A stretch of DNA of 64,000 nucleotides from Oncomelania hupensis. Its lineage: Eukaryota > Mollusca > Gastropoda > Littorinimorpha > Pomatiopsidae. The notes under the pieces are model-generated. The model saw only the letters and a list, made by a program, of their open reading frames with translations. It was not told the origin of the DNA and searched no databases. The translations under genes and the position numbers were made by a program. The DNA lies in the NCBI GenBank assembly GCA_036898135.1, contig CM072512.1, forward strand, positions 46,139,808 to 46,203,807, in the 5' to 3' direction. Shown here piece after piece: positions 11,975 to 57,289 of the stretch (positions are counted from its first letter, which is position 1; the number at the start of each line of letters is the position of its first letter).

Positions 11975-12595
11975 GGCTGCTGGGCCATAGAACCTCACGC
12001 CTCACGCGTGAAGATAAAAATGAACAGACATGGTATCTCTTGGGTAGGCCATATAACTTCACACACGCCTCACGCTACACGCGTGAAGAGAAAAGTGAGC
12101 ATGCCCACTTTTTTCGATGCGTGTAGTCACGTTCGAGCTTACCAAAGTGGTAAGACACAAGAAATTAGATGACTTTAGAGTAAATTTAATCGAGTTGGTC
12201 CGGGCAAGGCCTCTTCTCTGGGACCCACATTTTCGGATTACAAAGATAAAGACCAGAGAGCACAAGTTTGGGAGGAGTTGAAAAAACTTGTGAATACACC
12301 CAGAGGTAACTTTTATACGATTTATTTATTTATTTACTGTAATTCATAGCACAGTCAACCAAAAGGTGGCAGACTTATCTCAGGGCTTGTACACATGTAT
12401 CCAATTTTCTAGATCTAATCTCAACAACACAAAATTCAATACAACTTGTCTTTTCCATTTCTTTTAATCTTATTTCTCAATCTCAATTAATCAACACAAA
12501 ACTGACGCGTGAAGGGTGTAGCGTGTGACTGTGGCATGAAGTCCTATGACCCAGAGCATGAAACGTGAGGCGTGAGGTTCTATGGCCCAGCAGCC
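11975..12595 (+). mobile_element. PIF/Harbinger-like element with 32-bp perfect inverted ends
   Basis: The inverted ends at 11975..12006 and 12564..12595 (starting GGCTGCTGGGCCATAGAAC) are perfect over 32 bp. They are flanked by the 3-bp direct repeat TAA (11972..11974 and 12596..12598). A TWA target duplication is characteristic of the PIF/Harbinger superfamily. The host relic reads on across the site: …CTCTAA then AAGCCCTTCA, matching the uninterrupted CTCAAAGCCCTTCA of the neighbouring tandem unit (about 11729). The 621-bp body holds a broken MADF-domain exon, which also fits Harbinger second ORFs. No DDE transposase is present, so the element is non-autonomous. Confidence 0.8.
12150..12305 (+). 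pseudogene. broken MADF/Myb-like domain exon inside the Harbinger-like element
   Basis: The frame LIELVRARPLLWDPHF (from 12186) is followed, after a single-base frameshift near 12232, by SDYKDKDQRAQVWEELKKLV. It ends at AGAG/GTAACT, a possible splice donor at 12306. L-I-x-L-V…P-x-L-W-D…Y-K-D…R…W-E-x-L is the classic MADF DNA-binding pattern. Such proteins form the accessory ORF of PIF/Harbinger elements. The frameshift disables it. Confidence 0.6.
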
Positions 12596-12894
12596 TAAAA
12601 GCCCTTCAAAGCTTCAATGTCAGCTAGAATATTCTGCCACAGCATCTAACAAGCCCAAAACACCTTGTTCCATTCGGTCTGCAGATACCATCTGTCTTCT
12701 GTTTACAAAAGATGAAGAGGTTTGCTAACCAAAATGATTCGACTAAAACTTTAAACATCGGAAATAAAGGACGCAGTAGCCTTGAAAACAGGAAGTCCTC
12801 CACTCTACCTGTGCAAGATCATCAAACAAAGAAATCATCTAATATAGTTTCCTCTCCCATATGTAGAAAAAGGAAACGACTTAACCACACAGTG

Positions 12895-13471
12895 CCCCCG
12901 TTGGGGTGCCGGGGGTTTCACTATAAATAGTATCCCCACTTTCTGGAAATTTAGTGCTCTAAATTTCCACTGTCGCTGTCTTTCTTATTTGTTCTTTCTC
13001 ATTCTTGCTCTGTTCTATCAATCTGCTATACTATCTTCTTCTTCGCTAGACCAGTCACCTACCTTTTTTCTTGAAAACTCTTCCGGGACAAGATTCCTTA
13101 TTTGTGTATGAGGTCTGTTGGATCAGCTTGGGAATATTGGACGCTTTCTGCCAGGTGGTCACTAGGGCTTCCTATGATGTTATTATTTAGCAATGTAGGC
13201 ATTTTATATGTATGTGTTTTGTTGATAATTTATAATGTTTGTATTCTATTTTGTTTTTGTAAACGGGGGTTCGATAAATTAGAGTACAGCCTCAGCGTCC
13301 CCTGCGTGGGATGTCTTTATTGTAAAGTGACTGGCTGGTGGAGAGCTTTCAGTTTTACCACTAGGGTTGTTTCGGCAGATCTTTTATGTGGATCAGGGGT
13401 TGTCCGGTCCTGATTTGGCTCGGAAGAGTCCGCTGGACCTTAAGCAATAATCATGTAATGTAATGTAATGT
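12895..13471 (+). mobile_element. unrecognised ~577-bp retroelement with (TAATG)n tail, plus-strand copy
   Basis: A perfect 12-bp target duplication (AACCACACAGTG) borders the element at 12883..12894 and 13472..13483. A near-identical copy in the other orientation lies at 45447..46014. The 5' end is CCCCCGTTGGGGTGCCGGGG, followed by a TATAAATA motif (12922..12929). The 3' end is a TAATG repeat. The body has an internal GGTTCGATAA box-B-like stretch near 13268. No long protein frame of known type is visible. Long duplications and a simple-repeat tail indicate target-primed reverse transcription, so it is SINE-like or a short non-autonomous LINE derivative. Confidence 0.75.
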
Positions 13472-14165
13472 AACCACACAGTGAGGGAATTGGTTCACTT
13501 GATGACAAAGGAGAGCTTAAACAGTTAGGCACAGAAATCCAAAAAGCAACAAAATGTAGAAAACGACTTCTTCTTTAACAGACAGGCTACCATAAAACTG
13601 TTCAGATGAGCTGCACATCAGTAGGAATGAGTTTATTCATAAAGTAGAAAGCAAAAAAGTTACTGAAGGAAAATGGGAGCAAAATACATAGTGAAAAATT
13701 TCAGCGTCAGTTACAGCAGCAACTACAGCTTTCTGAGGTCAAAGTGGAAAATATTATTCTGACAAACACAAAGGGGGAAAAAGAAAAGTGGAAGATATCA
13801 TTCTGATGAACACAAAGGGAGAAAAAGAACCATTAGCCTTCTTCAGTGATCTACCAAGATATGTCAGTAAGTTATTAGAAAGTTATGACTAGAAAAGCTG
13901 CCTTACACAGCATGCAGAAACAATCCCCGAGGATGAAATATGGCTTCAACTTATTCTGTGCACGGCTGTCTATTTAAAGATTCCTACGGAACAATGTCTG
14001 TTCTCGACATTTTCAGATGTGGTGAAAACGTGTGCCGATGTGGAAATAGCGAGCGCGCATGCTACTTCCAGTTGTAGAAACAGTACAATGGTGCATCAAT
14101 ACATTTTGCCCACCCTGAAATTTCTCCGCAATTTTTGTGTTTCGCATAATTTTATTTTGTGAATT

Positions 14166-14173
14166 TATATATA

Positions 14174-14262
<89 letters not shown>
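14166..14262. repeat. (TA)n microsatellite
   Basis: This is a nearly pure TA dinucleotide array of about 97 bp. A G-rich tract follows at 14280..14300. Confidence 0.95.
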
Positions 14263-14268
<6 letters not shown>

Positions 14269-14726
14269 TCCTTTTTTGGGTAGGGGGTGGGGGGGGGGGT
14301 TGCCAAAATTGTATTTTTGTGGAAATCCGTGAAAAAGTGCATTGCCTGAAATAAATACTTTAGCACACTAAAATATTCTTGTGCAATAGTCATTTTGTGT
14401 GTAATAAAATTACAACATCACATCATTGTATTTTGCTATTTATATAATTTATTCTGGCTTGTGTAGTTGCAGGTCTGTACTTGCATCTGTGTGCATGTGT
14501 GGTGCAGGGTGTAACTATTTATGTGTGCTTGTGTCGCAGGGTGCGCTTGTTTCTGTGTTCCAGGTTGCGCCTGAATGTATATTTTACTTCTTTTTCTGTT
14601 ATCAATTATGCTAACGTTAAAAACTACCAAAACAGCATAGTATACTTCATTTTAAAAATACCTATTTATTATCATAATAGTATGCATACATTATTGTATT
14701 TGCATCTGAACAAGTTGTTCAAATAA

Positions 14727-16252
14727 CACAGGCGGCGGAAGCTGCTCAGGATTGGGGGGGGCACACACTACTCACTGACATCAGGGCCAGACCTGGGTAA
14801 AGTCGAGGGTGGGGGGTGGGGGTTACAGATTCAGCGAAGGCGCGAAGCGCCGAGCCTTCTAGGGGGGTCCGGGGGCATGCTCCCCCGGAATTTTTTTTTT
14901 CAAGGATGCAAAATGGTGCAATCTGGTGCAATCTGAACCTTGAAAAAGCCATCTGTGATGGTCTGGGACTTTGAGCTTTTTGAACAATTGAACTGACAAA
15001 CTCAGGGGTACAAAAATTATCCTCTGCCCCTCCCTTAAAAAACACACACATTTATTTATCAGCAGAGATGTTTTGTATACTATTATTATTCACTACTTTT
15101 TGTTGATCGTTAACGGTATACAGCTTTACCTTGTAGTTTATGAACATCACCGCCCTGCTTTCACTTAATTCAGTCTTGCTGCATTAGGTTCCTCGGCATT
15201 AGTACCATTTGTGAATTGTATCTTCTGGCAAAACAGTTCACTGCCTCTTTGAAGTCAATATCAACATCCCTGTGCACTTTCAGTAAAGCAAGTCCATTTA
15301 GTCTGTTGCCCCATTGTAGAGCGCAGGTAGTTTTTCAGGTTGCGCAACTACTGACTGTTTGAATGCTCACACTCGGCAGTAGTGACAGGTAGGGTGCAAA
15401 GGTTCTAAAGCATGATGAACAGGTTGGGATAAAAAAAAATCCCTGTCACAATGTTTCAGTGCTTCTGATGCCGTGGATGGGATGATAGCTGTCGCATTCT
15501 CAGCAGCACTTCGCCATTTGCAAACCCACCGTTGGTATTCTGCATCAAGGGTAGCGTTGTCTGGTAGGTCAGACTCCCACAACATTGCCAGCATCACCCC
15601 TTCTGGAACCTGCTTGAAACCATCCTGGTTGTCTATTAAAGTGCTTGGCACCAGACATAGACCATCAACTGCTAGACCAGCATTTTTGAACCTCGAGTCC
15701 AATTCGGTTGACAGGTGTTCCAAGAAATGAATGGCAATGCTAATCTTGAAATAATCTTCTGGAGTGGCCGCAGGTTGGTTGTCACGGAGAGTCTGTCGGG
15801 ATGCTTGACGAGGAACAATAACACCAGTTGTCAAAGCATTTGCCATTTTGCTGACTTCTTCACTTGTAGTCGAGAAAATTGCTGATATTGAAAACGGTAG
15901 ACTGTAAAAACTGACAGCAAATTAAAGTTTTCAAAACGCGACTGTGACGTGCACGATGTCGAAAACTGTCGGTCACTTTGATCTACGCTAAGGCTAACGA
16001 TTATGACGCGTCGACAGAAAATGATGACGAAGGGACGAACTTCTCTTACTGATCAGAGGGTGATGATGATGATGATTATGATGATAAACACTTGTATTGC
16101 TTGATTCCATTTGAAAAAAAAAATCCTTTAATGCCCTGGCAAAAAAAAACAAAAAAACCCACTACTCATTATTGGAGGGGGCAATATATAAGGCTGCCCC
16201 CTCCAACATTTTTCTAGGGGGGGTCCTGCCCCCCCTGCTTCCGCCGCCTGTG
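14727..16252 (-). mobile_element. hAT-like element with decayed transposase C-terminus
   Basis: Perfect 16-bp inverted ends (CACAGGCGGCGGAAGC at 14727..14742, its reverse complement at 16237..16252) enclose 1526 bp. The 5-bp repeat AATAA adjoins both ends, but the flanks are AT-rich, so that duplication is weak evidence. Inside, the minus strand carries the C-terminal part of a hAT transposase (15175..15846). A GC-rich near-palindrome (GGGGGTCCGGGGGCATGCTC) lies at about 14861..14886. Confidence 0.75.
15175..15846 (-). pseudogene. hAT transposase C-terminal region, frame-broken
   Basis: The minus-strand frame reads …DYFKISIAIHFLEHLSTELDSRFK…, …LWESDLPDNATLDAEYQRW… and …EALKHCDRDFF…. Frameshifts then lead into recognisable hAT dimerisation-region pieces: LCTLPVTTAECEHS, LRNLKNYLRSTMG and LNGLALLKVHRDVDIDFKEA. 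This is the region shared by hAT transposases and their domesticated relatives of the ZMYM1/THAP12 (PRKRIR) kind. At least two frameshifts and an in-frame stop inactivate it. The N-terminal catalytic half is missing. Confidence 0.8.
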
Positions 16253-17500
16253 AATAATTTAGAAATACTGTGCTCCATTCCACACAAAAATTGATTTGAA
16301 CAAACAGTCATTTTAAAGAATGATAAACAATGCTCAAAGACAGATAATTTAACAACCTAGAAAGATCTACTGATGCTCTGCAATAAATGGGAGACATGAA
16401 TCCCATGGAAACTATAGATAAGTCTGGCTGGCCACACATTATATTTGAACGAGAAGGACAATAAAGATTAAAAGCCCAAACAGATGGGGAAAAAATATGA
16501 GAAATCAGATCATCATCACATTTTCATGTGAGTTTTTACTGGCAGAAATGTATCATTCTTCCCCTTCCCCCAACAAACACGTACAGTAGCCATGATTTTT
16601 TTTAAAAGCTGCTGATTCAAACCAAATTCTTATTTTAACCCAATGTTTTTGCAGTAATTTACAAACAAAAGTGCCCATCTAATATTACACACACATCAAT
16701 TTCTTCATGTCTGATCACAACTATGAAAAAATCAACAGTAATTGTGTTTAATATCAAAACTTGGCATGATTGTCTTATAATTATTTTCTCTTCAAAGCTT
16801 GACATGACCCATGTTAAATTAGTCTATCAATAGGGAACATTGAAAAACAATCTATCCTGAAACAGACCAAAGGCCATTAAATAGTAAATAAATAATACAA
16901 TCAAGATTAGTTTATTATTGAATAATAAAATAATATAAAAGTTTACAGGTCTGATAGGGGTAAACACGATTTTGTGGAAATAACGTACCATGTATTAATA
17001 TAATTCCCATAAATGTATGTGCATAAAAAACTACTGGCACAAATGTGAATCTTTGCATAGATCTGTATCTTCAATGGATGATCCATCAGAAATGAACAAA
17101 CACACAGACAAAATCAATTCAAGGAAACTGATTAAAAAAAATGTGTACCAATGAAACAGAGAAAATAAACAACCATTTTGAAAAATACGTGATGCCACAG
17201 CATAAAATGTATCACTATATTGCTTCATGGAGTGAAGGGATGAAAACATGACATAATGAGGAAATATAGAAACAAAGAAACTCATAAATAAGTTGGTAAG
17301 ACCAAACTGCACATGAGGCAGGTACTGCACTGCTCAATGAAAGTCTTAAATAATTTGAGAAAAAATAACATACTTTCAAAAGGAAAAAGTTGAAAGGGGG
17401 AAAAATAGATGAAGAAGAAATTAACTTAAAGAAAGAATGAAAACGACAAATAACTTGATTTAGCCTGCACAAAAATCAATGCTGCCACTCACACAGGAAC
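16253..17500. other. AT-rich DNA downstream of MSRB1, no gene seen
   Basis: This stretch lies 3' of the SECIS hairpin on the minus strand and may include the rest of the MSRB1 3' UTR. TTTATT motifs (AATAAA on the minus strand) near 16910 could serve as polyadenylation signals. Long minus-strand open frames at 17031..17330 and 17215..17472 are low-complexity Phe/Ser/Leu-rich readings of A-rich sequence and are not called genes. Confidence 0.35.
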
Positions 17501-17570
17501 ACCAGAAGGACACTTCCACTGATGAGTCGTCCCCGCAAAGCTTTAACTCATCAGCTTCACGAAATCTGAC
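17501..17570 (-). promoter_or_regulatory. SECIS-like element in the MSRB1 3' UTR
   Basis: On the minus strand a hairpin shows SECIS geometry. Lower helix: GTCAGA (17565..17570) pairs with TCTGGT (17501..17506) using G-U pairs. After an internal loop, the non-Watson-Crick core is G-TGAA (17556..17560) facing GGAA (17514..17517). The upper helix is CTGATGAGT paired with ACTCATCAG, nine perfect pairs plus a G-U. The apical loop starts TAAAG, placing AA (17542..17544) about 11 nt from the core. It lies 85 nt after the stop codon and about 140 mRNA nt after the TGA. The core reads GTGA rather than the usual ATGA, which is unusual. SECIS elements recruit SBP2 and the selenocysteine elongation factor. 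Confidence 0.65.
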
Positions 17571-17655
17571 GCTGCAGGTGATTCAGTGTGCAGAGTATCT
17601 TGTCCAGGCCCTTCTAATGCTTCATACTGTCATGGATTAATCTTCACCCTAAGTA

Positions 17656-21689
<4,034 letters not shown>

Positions 21690-21969
21690 TTTTACTTTCA
21701 AGATGGGCTTATGTAAGGGATTGAATGAGGCCTATACTAGGAAGTAGAAGGGGCAATAACTGTCCGCCGTATGAAATTTTATATATAGAGCTGGCCAGAA
21801 CATACAATTTCATATTTATTGAAGATTTTTTTCCTTAACCAGTTTAAGTTTTAGGTAAATTCTGAAGTACTATTGCTGTACAGTAAATAAACTACGTGAA
21901 ATCCTCATTAGAGTCTCGAAACTAATCTTGTGGAGCTAGCTTCACCGAATGTTGCTGGGATAATCCAAC
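21690..21969. promoter_or_regulatory. probable bidirectional promoter between MSRB1(-) and the FAM227 gene(+)
   Basis: Start codons at 21689 (minus) and 21970 (plus) diverge across 280 bp with no repeat between. The plus start context is CCAACATGGCGGAG, which resembles a YY1-type motif overlapping the start. No obvious TATA box is seen. Inferred from layout. Confidence 0.5.
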
Positions 21970-52111
<30,142 letters not shown>

Positions 52112-52141
52112 AGAGGCAATCTTAGTGGAGTTCGACACTGC

Positions 52142-53810
52142 CTATAATAATAATAATAATAACGGATTTTTATATAGCGGGTACTCCAGCCTATGACCAG
52201 ACTCACCACGCTTTACATAGTCATTACATATAAATACATGCACTCGATGAAACATCACTTTTGCTACAATACACCAAAAGACGGGACAGTAAAGGTACAG
52301 ACTATTTACAACTATGTACATAAATTACAAAAAAGACAAAAATAGACTATTTACAACTATGTACACAAATGACAAAAAGACAGAAGGTAGAATAGCAAAA
52401 ACCTATTCACAGCTATTTATATGCCCGGTTAGGCCCAAGAAGAAAAACAGTATAAATATTTATTTACAGCCGTGTATACACTTACGGATCAGACATAGGC
52501 AAAAGATGAGAGAATGGCAGCGGGATACAAATCAATCTGAATAATGCAGTTTGAAGAGGTGGGTTTTGAGGGCCTTTTTGAATGCTTGTGTTGATTGTAT
52601 GTTGCGGATATGGGAGGGAAGGGAATTCCACTGCTTAGGTGCGGAGTAAGCGAATGCACGTTGGCCGTATGTCTTAGTGCGGGTGACGGGAACCTTGAGT
52701 GTGCGAGTGTCAGCAGAAGATCTTAAAGTGCGTGAAGGGGAGTAGACAGACAGTAGATCAGCAAGGTAGGAAGGACAAGAATCTGTGAAGAAGTTGTGAC
52801 AGAGAACAGAGAGTTTGTACTCTATGCGTGCTTGCACAGGAAGCCAGTGAAGGGAATGTAGTAGAGGTGTGATGTGATCGCGTTTCTTTGCTCGGAATAC
52901 TAGTCTAGCTGCTGAGTTCTGAACCTTTTGTAGTTTGTCAATGATGTGCTTCGGGGAGCCAGCAAGGAGAGAGTTGCAATAGTCCAGACGAGAAAGGACG
53001 AGAGCGCAGACTAGGGTTTTGGTGGCAGGGACTGTAAGATAGTGGCAAAAGGAGCTGATTTGGCGTATGGCCGTGTATGCAGAGCGACAGACGTTGGAGA
53101 TGTGGTTGTTGAGGGACAGGTCGTCGGAGAGAATGTAGCCGAGATTTCTTGCTGAGGATGAGAACTGAATGTTGTCCCTACTGTAAGCGATGTTGGGAGA
53201 GGCGAGAGTGAGGAGGAGGTGTTGTGTTTGTGAATGAGGAGGGCTTCGGTTTTATTATCATCATTAAGCTTAAGCTTGTTGAGTGTCATCCATGACTTAA
53301 TGTCTGTGATGCAGTTCTCCAAAGTCTGAACAGTGGAATTAATGAGAGAGGGGGCGGTGGATTTATACAGTTGTGTGTCGTCTGCAAATGACTGACTCTC
53401 AACAGCATGCTTTCTAAGCAGGAGAAGCAGTGGCTTGGTGTACAGAGTAAATAACACCGGCCCCAAAACGGAACCCTGAGGCACGCCGCACACCAAGTCT
53501 GCTGTGCTGGAGAAACAGCCATCGACAGTGACTGCTTGTGATCTGTCAGAAAGATATGAGTGGAACCAAGCCAGGACCGAGCCAGAGATTCCAAAGTAGT
53601 GTTGAAGAGTGTTAAAGAGAATGTGATGGTCGACTGTGTCAAAGGCGGCTGAGAGGTCTAATAAGGTGAGAACGGAGACGTTACCATTATCTAAGGCAAG
53701 CAACAGATCATTGGTTACCTTTAGGAGGGCTGTCTCAGTGCTGTGGAAGGGTCGGTAGGCAGACTGGTTGGGGCCTAGCAGCAGTGTTGTGTATTTTTGG
53801 GTGAATGTAC
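52142..53810 (-). mobile_element. 5'-truncated L2/CR1-like LINE in the FAM227 3' UTR
   Basis: The minus strand encodes AYRPFHSTETALLKVTNDLL, then motif A (TLLDLSAAFDTVDHHILF), motif B (CGVPQGSVLGPVLF) and motif C (SFADDTQLY). After frameshifts near 53190 the C-terminus follows (52532..52837, …PKQWNSLPSHIRNIQ). The (ATT)n tail is at 52145..52161. Its 3' end lies only about 30 bp beyond the FAM227 stop codon (52111), antisense to it, so it must form or closely follow that 3' UTR. Related copies: 56279..57030 and the tail at 29175..29352. Confidence 0.85.
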
Positions 53811-55530
53811 AAGAAGTTTGAACACCAATCGATCAGTTTGTGCAAATCTGCAAGCAGTTTTTTTTTTTTTTTTTTAGCTATTTTCTATTGATTTCGGTTG
53901 ACATACAGTTGTGACATTAGAATTGCCTACATCCTGGTTGCATTGAACAGCATAATTGTTTCGATAATCATTTATATCAACCTGAAATATGTTTTATTTA
54001 CCAGATCCAAAACTGTTGCCAAACATTGAGGGGTACACAAAGCTTGGGAGATGCAACATTTGCTTTTTGTATACGTACGTGCAGTCTTTGGTTTGTTTCT
54101 TTCACTGATGTCAGATGCTTGATTACACACACACACACACAAACGCAAATAGTCATATTCATTGATGTCAGATATGCGAGGACAACACGCTGACATCAGT
54201 AGTCATCTTCAGTCATCCTTTTGCAAGATGGCACCAAGAAAATGTCATCACATACTTTTATGTTGCTGTAGTAACCACAAAATCCAGTGTATTGAAGGGA
54301 CTCATTCATTTTTTATTTGTTAAATCCCAAATTGTGGCACAAAGAAGCTGCTAAGTTTGATTGTAACGCTGGACTGCACGCCTCCCTCACAGAAACTGGA
54401 GTTGACAATAGAGAGCATGGAAGACGTCTAGGTAAGACCTGTGATCAAGTTAGAAGGCACTACAAGATGCTCATGGGGTTTTCCAGGATTAGGCAGACTT
54501 TGTTTTAACTATCCAGAAAAAAAAGAGAGTATTTTTCAATGTTTAAACTGCACTGGAGAACTGTGCGGCAAAACGTTTACATATTAAGTGTGAATAATAA
54601 GTTTTATGTTACTATTTGAGTAGTCTTTTTTGACAGTACCTTATTTTTTACAAACTTTATTTAGATTTAGTTATTTATGGGTCTAATTATACTTGGGGGT
54701 GAGGGAGGGTGAAGAGGGGAGGAAAGAAGTGCCTTTTCCAATTTCAACCAACACTAAGGATGGGTGGGGTAGAGTTTACAGTCTTATGCTAATATATGAG
54801 AATTTGTTTGTCTGTTGATTATACTACTGTATATTGCAAGCATTTTCATTTTTATTAACAGTTACATTTTTGGTTGCCTATATTGTAGGCCTACATGTGT
54901 TTAAGCTAATATTTGAGTATTGTTTTTCGACAGTACCATATGTTTTTACTTTAGTTATTTATGTGGATAATTATAGTGGGACAAAAAGGAGTTGTTGCCT
55001 ATAGTAATGACGTACTTACAGTACACACTGTATTGTATGCGAACTGAAATCTCAACTAATTATTGTATTTTTTAAATTTTAATTTTGCAAACTGTTGCTA
55101 TCAAGAGATGATGTGAATACCAAGCAATTGTTTTCCTGTGGTTTTAAATAATGATTTCTTTTTAGTGCTTTTATTTATTTGAATTGCAATTGCAAGCTTA
55201 AATGAGAAACAGATTTAGGATATTACCAAAGTTAAAAGTGTTAATAGAACTGTTTACATTCTAGTACAAAAGCATAGCTGTGATAAGATGCTACAGTCGT
55301 GTCCTATTATAATTTATATATACAATTTTGATTACCATTAAATTATTAATTTTTATCCATTTATAATCAAGGCAGACGGATTTTTTAAATCCACATTTTG
55401 TACATTATGCTATGTTATTATACATTGTACATTATGTTTATTTTGTGAATTAAATAAATATGGGGTAATGTATTTAGGTGTATTTTTTGTTTCATCTTGT
55501 GTTGTATCTACTTCACATCACATGAGCATT
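53811..55530. other. intergenic DNA, no gene recognised
   Basis: A Cys-rich start MAPRKCHHILLCCCSNHKIQ at about 54226 is broken by a stop after some 30 codons. Together with the open frame at 54317..54508 (…LGKTCDQVRRHYKMLM) it may be a decayed transposon zinc-finger or Myb-like protein, but this is too weak to name. The remainder is AT-rich. Confidence 0.3.
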
Positions 55531-55904
55531 ACACCTTGGGTGGATCCTCGATAGTTCTGCAGTAGATAACGCGCAGCCTTTGTATTATAAATAGAAGGGG
55601 GCCAACGGAGTGCTTTCCAAGCCTTGGATTAGCAGTTTGCATGCTTTCGCAAGTATCAAGAATGTTGTCAATGCAGCTTGAAAGGATTGATTAGACCTTT
55701 TGCCGCTAGTTACTTCCCTTGACATCTTCACGCGCGGAAGAGTCCCAATATGGTGAGGGTGAAAAGATGTGCGCGAGCTTATTCATTCACAATGTTATTT
55801 TAAATATTTGTTGAACAAACACATATCATGCTGTTGATTAATATGTCTTGTTAGTTAATTGTATATGAAGAGCCTATTGTGTCAGTTGATGATGCCGATG
55901 TCCA

Positions 55905-56275
55905 CTATGTATGGCGCACTCATCCATGCTGGCAGCATGCTCAGAGCGCAAGGGGTTGGGGGGAATTAAAAAATTGAAAAACTGCTCTATGTGCACACTC
56001 AAAAGGGTAAAAAAAGATGCGTCTTCAGACGCCTCTTGAAAGAGTCAAGTGTTTCTACCACTCTCAAGTCCTGGGGGAGAGCGTTCCACAACGCTGGGCC
56101 ACAGTGGGAGAAGGAGCGGTGACCCAAGCGCCTCTTCCTGTGATCATCCACATTGGAACGGACAACATAAACTGGGAAGAGGAGCGAAGGCTCCTTGAGG
56201 GTTTGTGGGTAGGGAAAATTCTCATGTACCGGGGAGGGGTGAGGTCATGGACACAATTGTAGCACAGGGAGAGGA
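55905..56275 (-). mobile_element. LINE C-terminal and 3' fragment
   Basis: GGGAGAGCGTTCCACAACGC and GGAGAAGGAGCGGTGACCCA resemble the antisense of the C-terminal W-N-x-L-P coding region of L2/CR1-like LINEs, with GGCGCACTCATCC-type 3' UTR before it. Assignment is by pattern only. Confidence 0.4.
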
Positions 56276-56278
56276 CTT

Positions 56279-57030
56279 TAATAATAATAATAATAATAAC
56301 GGGTTTTTATATAGTGGGTACTCCAGCCTATGAACAGACTCACCGCGCTTTACAGTCATTACATAAAAATACATGCACTCGATCAAACATCGCTTTTGCT
56401 ACGATACACCAAAAGATGGAACAGTAAAAGTAAGAACTATTTACAAAAATGACAAAAATAGAATAGCAAAAACTTATTCACAGCTATTTATATGCCCGGA
56501 TAGACCCAGGAAAGGAAAACAGTATAAATATTTACAGCCATGTACACAATTATGGATCAGACAGAAACAAAAGAGGAGAGAATGGCAGCGGGATACAATT
56601 CAGTCTGAATAATGCAGTTTGAAGAGGTGGGGTTTGAGGGCCTTTTTGAATGCCTGTGTTGATTGTATGTTGCGGATATGGGAGGGAAGGAAATTCCACT
56701 GCTTGGGTGCAGAGTAAGCGAATGCATGTTGGCCGTATGTCTTAGTGCAGGTGACGGGAACCTCGAGTGTGCGAGTGTCAGCAGAAGATCTTAAAGTGCG
56801 TGAAGGAGAGTAGCAAGGTAGGAAGGACAAGAATCTGTGAAGAAGTTGTGACAGAGAACCGAGAGTTTGTACTCTATGCGTGCTTGCACAGGAAGCCAGT
56901 GAAGGGAATATAGTAGAGGTGTGATGTGATCCCATTTCTTTGCTCGGAATACCAGTCTAGCTGCTGAGTTCTGAACCTTTTGTAGATTGTCAATGATGTG
57001 TTTTGGGGAGCCAGCGAGGAGAGAGTTGCA
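56279..57030 (-). mobile_element. 5'-truncated L2/CR1-like LINE, second copy
   Basis: It is close to the 52142..53810 element: (ATT)n tail at 56280..56298, GTACTCCAGCCTATGAACAG, and C-terminal coding on the minus strand (SICNSLLAGSPKHIIDNLQK; WNFLPSHIRNIQSTQAFKKA). Frameshifts split the frame (56600..56935 and 56791..57132). The copy ends near 57030. Confidence 0.8.
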
Positions 57031-57289
57031 AATTGACTTTGTGGTCAACTCTCTTCTTGACTGGCAGCCAGTGAAGATGTCGGAGAACCGAAGTGATATA
57101 ATCGGTCTTCTTTCTGCGGGTACTGGTAACAATCATGGCGGGCATGTTCTGAAACGTTGGAGACGGTCGAGCTAATGGTCAGGAAGGCCCCACAGACAAC
57201 CGTTTGCAGCTTATATGTGTTTTCTCCACTATCAGCTCTGTCCCATGCATGCACTTCTGAAACTAAAGTGGGGAGAGATTAAATAAAAT

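Larger units (their letters stand above)
11006..14060 (+). pseudogene. decayed gene with a RAG1-N-terminal-like zinc module and tandem coding repeats
   Basis: From ATG 11006 the frame reads MDHPFELHIQRLNSLCRLCG and goes on to an in-frame TAG (11153..11155). It resumes in the same frame with IDISQNKPEQHSTTLCRKCY TRLVNL. The pattern CxxC … IDIS…H…LCxxC(Y) resembles the zinc-binding part of the RAG1 N-terminal region, which also occurs in molluscan and other invertebrate mobile elements (N-RAG-type). Downstream come PKKAKNKGG, then two ~270-bp tandem units each containing PRKRYMLRSPSKTPQ (about 11690 and 11940). Further frame-broken pieces continue to about 14060. Several stops and frameshifts make it a pseudogene. 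Two later insertions (11975..12595 and 12895..13471) split it. The RAG1-like assignment is by motif reading only. No catalytic core is visible. Confidence 0.5.

Noticed and set aside
14175..14393. Open frames of Ile-Tyr repeats over (TA)n arrays, also at 17824..18039, 31176..31610 and 34575..34991
   Set aside because: These are products of dinucleotide repeats, without splice context or composition of real proteins. The 34575 frame only overlaps a true FAM227 exon.
17519..17560. CTGATGAG…GAAA resembling a hammerhead ribozyme core on the plus strand
   Set aside because: The CTGATGAG is one arm of a 9-bp palindrome and no stem II closing directly on GAAA can be formed. The SECIS-like fold on the other strand explains it better.
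54226..54508. Cys-rich start MAPRKCHHILLCCC followed by a Myb-like stretch, considered as a THAP or MADF transposon protein
   Set aside because: A stop interrupts it early, the zinc-ligand spacing does not fit THAP, and no element ends were found.
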